Origin: Prevotellaceae bacterium
GTDB taxonomy: Bacteria > Bacteroidota > Bacteroidia > Bacteroidales > UBA932
Assembly: GCA_031268055.1 (NCBI GenBank)
Contig: JAIRXY010000030.1
Location: forward strand, 1-12,533
Direction: 5' to 3'
DNA: 12,533 nt
Made by a program: the position numbers and the translations under genes. The stretch's first letter is position 1. Each line of letters opens with the position of its first letter. Of this stretch, positions 1 to 6,443 are shown piece by piece. A model generated the notes under the pieces. That model made no database searches and was not told the origin of the DNA. It saw nothing but the letters and a program-made list of their open reading frames with translations.

Positions 1-2522
1 TGGCGGCGCTGAAAAATATAGATAGCAGCCTGTCCTTCCTGAGCGAAGAGCAGCGCACAGCCATACAGAGGTTTTGGCAGAATTTTTCGCCCGGAGAGAG
101 CAGCCGCCTTCAGGCCAACGTTGCTTCGCTGTGGAGCGCCCTCCTGCCCACCTACCACCACGTTCGGCAAACGCTGCGCAAAAAGGGCACGGCCTATCAG
201 GGGATGCTATACCGCGAAGGCGCCGAAATCCTGCTCAAAAACGGCTTCGACTTTGGAGCGGAAAAGTTTGCTTTTATTGGCTTTAACGCGCTCAACGAGT
301 GCGAGAAAACCCTCATGCGGCATTTGCAGAAAGAGCAGCGCGCCGAGTTCGTCTGGGATTACGACCGGTACTACGTTGACGACAGGCATCAGGAGGCAGG
401 GCTGTTCATGCGGCAAAATCTGCTTGAGTTTCCTCCGCTCAAGGTGGACGAAAGCTATTCTCCGTTTTCCGAAAAAAAGGATATACAGGTTATCGCCACC
501 ACCTCGGATGTGCTACAATCCAAGTTGCTGCCAACGCTGCTTGGCGAGGTGTGCGGCGGCCAACCGCTCGACCGCCGTACAGCCATTGTCCTTGCCGACG
601 AGGGCTTGCTCATTCCGACGCTCTACTCGCTGCCGCCCGACATCGAAATGCTCAACGTAACAATGGGCTACCCGCTATCGCAAACGCCCATCTACAGTCT
701 GATAGAGCTTTTCATTAGCCTGCACAAAAATGCAAGGGAGGCCGAAAATCAGCCCCTCAAGTTTTACCACAAGGATGTGCTTGCACTGCTACAGCACCAG
801 TACATACGCATGATTGCCGGAAGGGAGGCGCGCGCGCTGAGCAGCAAAATTATCCGGCAGAATCGCGTGTACGTCACCTCCGGAGATTTTTTGGCGGAGG
901 CGGGCAGCCGGTCGCGCTTTTCCGTGCAGCAGCTGCTTACGAAGCTCTCCACGCCCGACGCCTTTACAGCCATGCTTGGCAGGCTGATGGCGGCTGTTGC
1001 CGCTGTTGAGGCAAAAGAGGATACCTTTGACGGCAAGCTGCGGCGCGAGTACGTGGCCTACGCCTACAAATCGCTCAACCAGCTTGCCGACGCGCTTCGC
1101 GAAAGCGAAATGCAGCTGGAGCTGGCCGCATTTTTCAACCTTCTGCGGAGCGCGCTCAAGGGTGTTCGCATACCGTTTGAGGGCGAGCCTGTAGCGGGCT
1201 TGCAGGTTATAGGAATCTTGGAAACCCGCGCGCTGGATTTTGAAAACGTAGTGGCGCTCTCGCTCAACGACGATATTTTTCCGCACGGCGAAGCCATACC
1301 GTCGCTCATCCCGTATAACCTGCGCCGCGGCTTTGGCTTGCCCTCCATTGAGCAGCACGAGGCAACCTACGCCTACTACTTTTACCGCCTGCTACAGCGC
1401 GCCCGGCGGGTGCGGTTGGTATACAACAGCCAGAGCAGCGATAGCCGCAGCGGTGAAGTAAGCCGCTACCTGCGCCAGCTGATAATGGAAAGCCCGCACA
1501 GCGTTCCCGAGCGCAGCATCTCGTACAGCGTAACGCGCGCGCCGGCAAAGCCTATTGTCGTTGAAAAAACGGGCGCGGTGGCCGATATTCTTGCCGAGTA
1601 CTTGGACGACGGCGAAAGGGCTGTTTCGGCAAGCTCGCTCAACAGCTACATAGCCTGTCCGCTCAAGTTCTACTTTGCCCAAATTGCCCGCCTCAAAGAG
1701 CCTGAAGAGGTGGACGAGGAGGTAGACGGGCGCATGCTGGGCAACATTTTTCACCACGTCATGCAGGCAATTTACGCGCCGCTCCTCGGCCACAGCGTGT
1801 CGGCCGCGGACATAGCAGTCAGGCTGCAAAATCGGCAGGAGATTGCCACGCTGACGGAAAGGGAAACGGCAAAAGAGTTTTTTAACGACGAAAATGAGGC
1901 TGCGGAAATTCTGCGCAACGGCAAGCTGCTCATGGTAAAAGAGACGGTAGTAAGGTACGTCGAGGGAACGCTGCGGTACGACATGCGCTGCGCGCCATTT
2001 ACGGTGGCAGGGCTTGAAAAAAAGATTGAGCACAAACTGCCCATTGGCGACGGACAGGCGGCAGGGCGCATGGTGAACTTTAGCGGCTACATCGACCGCA
2101 TAGACGCTACGGACGAAGGCATCCGGATTATCGACTACAAGACGGGCAGCAGCCTCAACGGTAAAAAGGGAAAATTTCTATCGGTAGAGGCGCTTTTCTC
2201 GGAGAAGGAGGAGGAGCGCCGCCCGGAGATTCTGCAAACGCTACTGTATTCGTCCATCATGCGCGAAAAGGAGCCGCTGCCGGTAGCGCCCATGCTGTTC
2301 TTTATCCGCAACGTTTGCAGGAGCGATTTTGACGGCAGCGTCAAAATAAAAAGTGGGACGAGCTACGCCACCGTGAGCGATGCAGCGCCGCTCCTGCCGC
2401 GCTTTGAGGAGCTGCTGCGCGCCAAGCTTTCCGGCCTGTTCGACGCCTCGCAGCCGTTTGTCCAAACCAGCGACGTTGAGGCTTGTACGCTGTGCCCGTA
2501 TAGCGAAATTTGTCACCGATAA
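1..2522 (+). CDS. AddB-like PD-(D/E)XK exonuclease/inactivated helicase subunit, 5' end missing
   Basis: The reading frame is open from base 3 with no stop before 2520-2522, so the gene begins left of the window; the ATG at 204 is internal. About 839 codons are visible, and relatives are often 950 or more residues. Residue numbers count from base 3. The middle resembles the second helicase half of UvrD/AddB proteins in degenerate form (LETRALDFENV...LNDDIFP near 400-425, then YRLLQRARRVRLVY). The C-terminal nuclease domain has an upstream histidine (GNIFHH, H584), the D-x-K core IIDYKTG (D711, K713), and four cysteines, C552 and C828-x2-C831-x5-C837, spaced like the iron-sulfur cluster of AddB and Cas4 nucleases. 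By family knowledge it processes double-strand DNA ends with an AddA-type helicase, which would be expected just upstream but cannot be seen. The next gene starts 15 bases downstream, suggesting cotranscription. The nuclease class is firm; the AddB assignment is inference. Confidence 0.88.
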   Translation, partial: AALKNIDSSLSFLSEEQRTAIQRFWQNFSPGESSRLQANVASLWSALLPTYHHVRQTLRKKGTAYQGMLYREGAEILLKNGFDFGAEKFAFIGFNALNECEKTLMRHLQKEQRAEFVWDYDRYYVDDRHQEAGLFMRQNLLEFPPLKVDESYSPFSEKKDIQVIATTSDVLQSKLLPTLLGEVCGGQPLDRRTAIVLADEGLLIPTLYSLPPDIEMLNVTMGYPLSQTPIYSLIELFISLHKNAREAENQPLKFYHKDVLALLQHQYIRMIAGREARALSSKIIRQNRVYVTSGDFLAEAGSRSRFSVQQLLTKLSTPDAFTAMLGRLMAAVAAVEAKEDTFDGKLRREYVAYAYKSLNQLADALRESEMQLELAAFFNLLRSALKGVRIPFEGEPVAGLQVIGILETRALDFENVVALSLNDDIFPHGEAIPSLIPYNLRRGFGLPSIEQHEATYAYYFYRLLQRARRVRLVYNSQSSDSRSGEVSRYLRQLIMESPHSVPERSISYSVTRAPAKPIVVEKTGAVADILAEYLDDGERAVSASSLNSYIACPLKFYFAQIARLKEPEEVDEEVDGRMLGNIFHHVMQAIYAPLLGHSVSAADIAVRLQNRQEIATLTERETAKEFFNDENEAAEILRNGKLLMVKETVVRYVEGTLRYDMRCAPFTVAGLEKKIEHKLPIGDGQAAGRMVNFSGYIDRIDATDEGIRIIDYKTGSSLNGKKGKFLSVEALFSEKEEERRPEILQTLLYSSIMREKEPLPVAPMLFFIRNVCRSDFDGSVKIKSGTSYATVSDAAPLLPRFEELLRAKLSGLFDASQPFVQTSDVEACTLCPYSEICHR

Positions 2523-2537
2523 AATATCTACATAGCT

Positions 2538-4628
2538 ATGAAATTTATCAAAAAACATAAACATCTGATTCCATTTATTGTGGGGGCGCTGCTTATAGTG
2601 CTTTTTTTGCCGCGCGAGGGGAAATTTCAGTACGAATTTCAGAAAGGAAAAGTGTGGCAGCACAAAACGCTGAACGCACCGTTTGACTTTCCCATTTACA
2701 AAACCGAAACGGAGCTGGCCAACGAAAAGCGGCAAACGCTCAACTCCGTTATCCCCTACTACAACCGCGACAGCAGCGTATACTACGTGCAGCGGTCGGA
2801 TTTGGTGAATACGTTTCGCACGTCGCTTCGCACCACGTACAGCAGCCAAGGTCACGGAGGCCTTTTGCAGTACAACTACTACAACCTGATAAACAAAATA
2901 CTGCCTGCGCTGCAAGGGCAGCTGAGGTTTATTTACGGCAAGGGAATACGCGAGCCTAACTCGGTTGCCGAAAATTACCTCAGCACGGCCAGCGCAACGC
3001 TGGTGGTAATCACCGGAAATATGGCAAGGAGCTTTCCCAGCGGCGAGTGCTTTACGCCGCAGAGCGCCTACCTGTACCTCTCCAACCGCTTGCAGGCGCT
3101 GTGGAGCGAGGGCTCAGTGGAGCAGGCATTTTACAGCAAGCTGGATGTGCAGAGCTTCCTCAAGCCCAACCTTCGCTTCAACGAGCAGATAACCGCGCAG
3201 GCGCTTGAGCAGCGCATGGCGGCCATATCGCCTACGCAGGGCATGGTGAGCGCAGGGCAGCAAATTGTGGCGCAGGGAGAGGTGGTTACCGCCAACACGT
3301 TCGGCATGCTCTCGTCGTTCAGGTACGAGTACGAGCAGCGGGTGGGATACTCCGGCAACACGTGGCTGCTGCTGTTAGGGCACCTGCTGCTCACGCTGCT
3401 TTTCATGTCGATGCTTTTTCTATACACCTCGGCGCTGAGCCGAAGAAAAGTGCTCACCCTCAAGGAAAACAGCTTTTTGCTGCTGCTGGTAGTCTCGTTT
3501 TTTCTCACCACGCTGTGGGTTAGCCGAACGGGTATCGCCAGCATTTACGTTATACCGTTTGCCGCCCTTCCTATTTTCGTCTGCACCTTTTTTGATATGA
3601 AGCTGGCGCTGCTTACCCACTTTGTTACAACCATGCTGGCCGCTTTTATTGTCCCCAACAGCTTTGAATTTTTTCTGATAACCAGCGTTGTGGGGTTTGG
3701 CGCAACGTACAACAGCAAGGATGTATACCGCCGCAGCAAGCTCTACCGCACGGCAGCTATTATTCTGGGCGTCTACTGCCTCACCTACATTGCGCTCACC
3801 TTTATCAAGGACGGCAGCCTGACGTTCGATTGGCGCGTCTACCTCTGGTTTACCGTCAACACGGCGCTGGTGGTAGCAATGCAGCAGCTGGTGTACGTGT
3901 TTGAAAAAATCTTCGGCTTTACCTCCGACAACACGCTCATGGAAATTTCGGATACCAACAACGCCCTGCTGCGCGAGCTGGCCGAGGTTGCGCCGGCCAC
4001 CTTTCAGCATAGCATACAGGTGGCCAACCTTGCCGAAAGCGTTGTCCGGCAAATTGGCGGAAACCCTCTGCTGGTAAGGGTGGGAGCGCTATACCACGAT
4101 ATCGGGAAAATGAATAACCCAACCTACTTTATCGAAAATCAGGCGGCAGGATTCTCCCCGCACCACCACCTCGACCCCGAAGAAAGCGCGCGCATCATAG
4201 TGAGGCACGTAACCGACGGCGTGGCCATTGCCCGCAAGAACCGCCTGCCCGAAATCGTGGTACGCTTTATCCGCACCCACCACGGCACGTCGTTGGTGCA
4301 CTACTTTTACCGCGCGTACAGGGAAAAGTACCCGGAGGCTACCGACTTCTCCAGCTTTCGCTACCAAGGCTCCAACCCAACCACCAAGGAGCAGGGCGTG
4401 CTCATGATGGCCGACGCTGTGGAGGCGGCTTCGCGCACGCTCACTAAGTTTACGCAGGAGTCCATCAGCGATTTGGTAGAAACGGTTATTGCCTCTAAGG
4501 TAAACGGAAAAATGCTGGAAAACACCGACCTTACATTCAACGACATCAGCACGGCAAAAGCGATATTCAAGAAGAAGCTGCAAAATATTTACCACGATAG
4601 AATAGCTGTTCCGGTGGCCGAAAATTAG
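2538..4628 (+). CDS. 7TM-HD family membrane phosphodiesterase, PgpH-type (probable c-di-AMP hydrolase)
   Basis: The 696-residue product has one N-terminal membrane segment (about 9-25), a large external domain (about 26-270), a bundle of hydrophobic segments from about 275 to 460, and a cytoplasmic HD domain (about 480-640). The HD domain shows H491, H520-D521 (in YHDIGKM), H557, H581-H582 (RTHHGTS) and D626 (MMADAVEA), the full set of metal ligands expected of the PgpH group. PgpH enzymes of Gram-positive bacteria hydrolyse cyclic di-AMP; that substrate is inferred here from family membership. The ATG at 2538 is chosen because it directly precedes the lysine-rich start and first membrane segment and lies 15 bases after the upstream stop. 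There is no strong Shine-Dalgarno sequence, as is common in this phylum. It probably shares a transcript with the upstream nuclease gene. The length fits the family and no defect is visible. Confidence 0.93.
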   Translation: MKFIKKHKHLIPFIVGALLIVLFLPREGKFQYEFQKGKVWQHKTLNAPFDFPIYKTETELANEKRQTLNSVIPYYNRDSSVYYVQRSDLVNTFRTSLRTTYSSQGHGGLLQYNYYNLINKILPALQGQLRFIYGKGIREPNSVAENYLSTASATLVVITGNMARSFPSGECFTPQSAYLYLSNRLQALWSEGSVEQAFYSKLDVQSFLKPNLRFNEQITAQALEQRMAAISPTQGMVSAGQQIVAQGEVVTANTFGMLSSFRYEYEQRVGYSGNTWLLLLGHLLLTLLFMSMLFLYTSALSRRKVLTLKENSFLLLLVVSFFLTTLWVSRTGIASIYVIPFAALPIFVCTFFDMKLALLTHFVTTMLAAFIVPNSFEFFLITSVVGFGATYNSKDVYRRSKLYRTAAIILGVYCLTYIALTFIKDGSLTFDWRVYLWFTVNTALVVAMQQLVYVFEKIFGFTSDNTLMEISDTNNALLRELAEVAPATFQHSIQVANLAESVVRQIGGNPLLVRVGALYHDIGKMNNPTYFIENQAAGFSPHHHLDPEESARIIVRHVTDGVAIARKNRLPEIVVRFIRTHHGTSLVHYFYRAYREKYPEATDFSSFRYQGSNPTTKEQGVLMMADAVEAASRTLTKFTQESISDLVETVIASKVNGKMLENTDLTFNDISTAKAIFKKKLQNIYHDRIAVPVAEN

Positions 4629-4653
4629 TGCGGGAATTTTCGCGGCTAAGTAA

Positions 4654-4675
4654 AGCAGGGAAAAGGTTCCCTGCT
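4654..4675 (+). terminator. Perfect 9-bp hairpin after the HD phosphodiesterase gene
   Basis: AGCAGGGAA (4654-4662) pairs perfectly with TTCCCTGCT (4667-4675) around the four-base loop AAGG, 25 bases after the stop codon. No T tract follows, so it may be a 3' mRNA-stabilising hairpin or a weak terminator. Its position between one gene end and the next promoter supports an end-of-transcript role. Confidence 0.55.
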
Positions 4676-4756
4676 CTGCCAAATTGAGTACCAACCATCT
4701 TTTGAAGCGCCTTGCTAATCAAAAAAACGGTTGCTCCAAAATATTTTTACGGTGGT

Positions 4757-4787
4757 TTTGCAATTGTACAAATATTTGCTACCTTAG
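4757..4787 (+). promoter_or_regulatory. Bacteroides-type promoter for the traR/dksA-like-lspA operon
   Basis: TTTG at 4757-4760 is followed after 19 bases by TACCTTAG at 4780-4787, one base off the TAnnTTTG -7 box. Transcription would start near 4794, just before the ATG at 4816. An 8-bp palindrome, TTGTACAA (4764-4771), sits between the boxes and could be an operator; that is speculative. Confidence 0.65.
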
Positions 4788-4815
4788 CGGACTTTTAAAA
4801 AGGAGAGTTGGAAAT

Positions 4816-5205
4816 ATGAAGTCAAAGGAAACAAAAGCGAAAACGCGATATTCGGACGAGGAATTGGCCGAATTTAAGGAGCTTATTTTAGACAAGCTGG
4901 AAAAAGCTCAGAGAGATTACGAAACGTTGCGCGAGGTTATCATGCAAAGCAACAGCAATGATACCACCGACACATCACCCACCTTCAAAGTGCTGGAGGA
5001 GGGCGCAGCTACGCTGTCGAAAGAGGAGTCGAGCAAGCTGGCCGAACGACAGCAGAAGTTCATACAACACCTCGAAGCGGCGCTCGTACGCATTGAGAAT
5101 AAAACCTACGGCATTTGCCGCGAAACAGGCAAGTTGATTCCTGCCGACAGGTTGCGCGCCGTGCCGCACGCTACGCTGAGCATGGAAGCCAAAAATAGAA
5201 GATAG
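4816..5205 (+). CDS. TraR/DksA-family transcriptional regulator (Bacteroidota type)
   Basis: The 129-residue protein starts with a charged helical region (SDEELAEFKELILDKLEKAQRDY is its opening, split here as SDEELAEFKEL and ILDKLEKAQRDY), continues through DTSPTFKVLEEGAATLSKEE, and ends in the degenerate zinc-ribbon segment YGICRETGKLIPADRLRAVP. Only one cysteine (C101) remains of the four of classical DksA, which is usual for this short Bacteroidota branch. The family binds RNA polymerase near its secondary channel; the target genes here cannot be told. The frame extends upstream to a TTG at 4684, but the promoter at 4757-4787 lies inside that extension, and AGGAG just before the ATG at 4816 supports the shorter form. 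The pair of this gene and lspA, 52 bases apart, recurs in Bacteroidota. Confidence 0.9.
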   Translation: MKSKETKAKTRYSDEELAEFKELILDKLEKAQRDYETLREVIMQSNSNDTTDTSPTFKVLEEGAATLSKEESSKLAERQQKFIQHLEAALVRIENKTYGICRETGKLIPADRLRAVPHATLSMEAKNRR

Positions 5206-5257
5206 CAAAAAGCGTAGCAAACAAAAAAAATATCGCAATACTCACAAACCTCGATAG

Positions 5258-5884
5258 ATGAGTCTTCTCAAAAAATCTGCCCTGCTGGCAATACTTATTT
5301 TAGCTGCCGACCAAGCGCTCAAAATTTGGGTGAAAACCCACATAGCGCTGGGTGAATCCATCAGCCTCATTGGTGATAGAGCATTCATTCACTTCACCGA
5401 AAATCCCGGCATGGCCTTTGGGATTGAGCTTGAGTTTTTGGGCGGCGCAGGTAAGCTCTTCCTCACGCTGTTTAGGGTAGCGTTTATTGGCATCCTCGTA
5501 TGGTTTACGTGGAGGCAAATTCACCGCAAGGCCCCTGTGGGGCTAGTACTCGGGCTTTCGGCCATGTGCGCTGGGGCAATGGGCAACCTTATTGATTGCC
5601 TTTTTTACGGGGTTGTTTTTAGCGCCTCAACCTATACGCAGGTAGCGCAGCTCTTTCCGGCGGGAGGCGGCTATGAGGCGTTTGGGTTTGGAAGAGTGGT
5701 AGACATGCTTTACTTTCCCGTTATTCAGACCACCTACCCGTCGTGGTTTCCATTCAATGCCGGCGAGCGGTTTGTTTTTTTCCGCCCCATCTTCAACCTT
5801 GCCGACGCAGCCATCACTTGTAGCGTTTTTTACCTGCTCATTTTTCAGCGCTCCTTTTTATCTAAGGACGAAAAGAAGGGGTAG
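5258..5884 (+). CDS. lspA: Lipoprotein signal peptidase (signal peptidase II)
   Basis: The 208-residue inner-membrane aspartic protease cleaves the signal peptide of prolipoproteins after the lipobox cysteine has been lipidated. Visible landmarks are the N-terminal membrane segment with AADQALK (D18), the ENPGMAFG loop (N49-G55), the catalytic aspartates D113 in GNLIDC and D183 in NLADAA, and further hydrophobic segments. The usual Arg after the first catalytic Asp is Cys here. An insertion of about 50 residues between the two aspartates (about 118-170, with QLFPAGGGYEAFGFGRVVDM) makes it longer than the 160-170 residues of proteobacterial LspA, as in other Bacteroidota. The ATG at 5258 is the only start that keeps the whole first membrane segment. 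It has no promoter match of its own and is probably expressed from the traR/dksA-like operon promoter. Confidence 0.95.
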   Translation: MSLLKKSALLAILILAADQALKIWVKTHIALGESISLIGDRAFIHFTENPGMAFGIELEFLGGAGKLFLTLFRVAFIGILVWFTWRQIHRKAPVGLVLGLSAMCAGAMGNLIDCLFYGVVFSASTYTQVAQLFPAGGGYEAFGFGRVVDMLYFPVIQTTYPSWFPFNAGERFVFFRPIFNLADAAITCSVFYLLIFQRSFLSKDEKKG

Positions 5885-6280
5885 CAGCACGGCAGATTTT
5901 TTTCGAGGAGCGCTTTGGGTTACGTTGAGTTTCGCTTCAAATTGTCATTTTTTCATTTCGGGTGGTTGGCGAGTTTTTTCGTTCTATTTACCCCGCACTA
6001 TTCTTCGGAGCTACGTAGTAGTTTAACATGGATAGCCTCGTGCAAGTGAAGCACAGCGCAGCGAGGGTAAAAGGAACACCATACGGGCTTTTCCGCAGCA
6101 ACATTAAATGATGTATATTATTGATTGTTAGTCTTTTGCATATTTTGTTGCAACCTTTTTCATCATGAGGTTGCAACCTTTCCCTCAGAGGTTACCCCCT
6201 TTCTTTAATTTTATTTTTCAATAAATTAGCTTGCAGCGGCATGGCAATGGGTGCAATTTTCATAAAATTCAGCTATGCTT
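5885..6280. other. Gene-poor intergenic stretch downstream of lspA
   Basis: No convincing gene was seen. The short frames on both strands, including a 27-codon ORF at 6028-6111, lack a family signature or clear ribosome site. Visible structure is an imperfect hairpin (CCTCG 6036-6040 with CGAGG 6062-6066 and an inner TGC/GCA pair) and the GTTGCAACC repeat at 6147-6181. Sequence from about 6195 on is AT-rich. In many relatives a small lipoprotein gene of the DUF4296 type follows lspA; none is recognisable here. Confidence 0.6.
6147..6181. repeat. Two direct copies of GTTGCAACCTTT, 23-base period
   Basis: GTTGCAACCTTT occurs at 6147-6158 and again at 6170-6181. The second copy extends to GGTTGCAACC, a perfect 10-bp palindrome. 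A degraded third unit (GAGGTTACCCC) may follow at about 6188-6198. Spacing near two helical turns fits a protein binding site, but nothing shows which protein. It lies about 100 bases upstream of the promoter of the M16 peptidase gene. Confidence 0.55.
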
Positions 6281-6281
6281 G

Positions 6282-6311
6282 GTTGACAATGGAAAGAAAT
6301 GATTACCTTTG
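6282..6311 (+). promoter_or_regulatory. Bacteroides-type promoter of the M16 peptidase gene
   Basis: TACCTTTG at 6304-6311 matches the TAnnTTTG -7 box exactly. GTTG at 6282-6285, 18 bases upstream, serves as a slightly short-spaced -33 box. A start near 6318 gives a leader of about 125 bases, containing a 5-bp GC hairpin (CGCGC 6358-6362 with GCGCG 6378-6382). Confidence 0.65.
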
Positions 6312-6443
6312 TGGTTAAATTTCTTTTGCTGTGTAGAAAATATCGTGAGCAAGCCTGCGCGCTTTGCCGCATGGGTGGCGCGAAAAGAATCTTTGGATAC
6401 CATAACATTAGCCAAGTGAAGTTAAACCAAAAAAGATAAACAA

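Noticed and set aside
121..660. 179-codon + strand frame inside the nuclease gene
   Set aside because: It overlaps the AddB-like gene in another frame, is rich in Ser, Arg and Cys as shadow frames of GC-rich genes are, and has no recognisable domain.
4684..4815. N-terminal extension of the TraR/DksA-like gene from a TTG
   Set aside because: It contains the operon promoter, its residues do not resemble the family, and the ATG at 4816 has a Shine-Dalgarno-like AGGAG.
5757..6026. 89-codon + strand frame overlapping the end of lspA
   Set aside because: The first half is a shadow of lspA and the rest lies in non-coding sequence with no recognised similarity.
6299..6439. 46-codon + strand ORF just before the M16 gene
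   Set aside because: Its start overlaps the consensus -7 box of the M16 promoter, so that promoter could not express the full frame, and no other support was seen.
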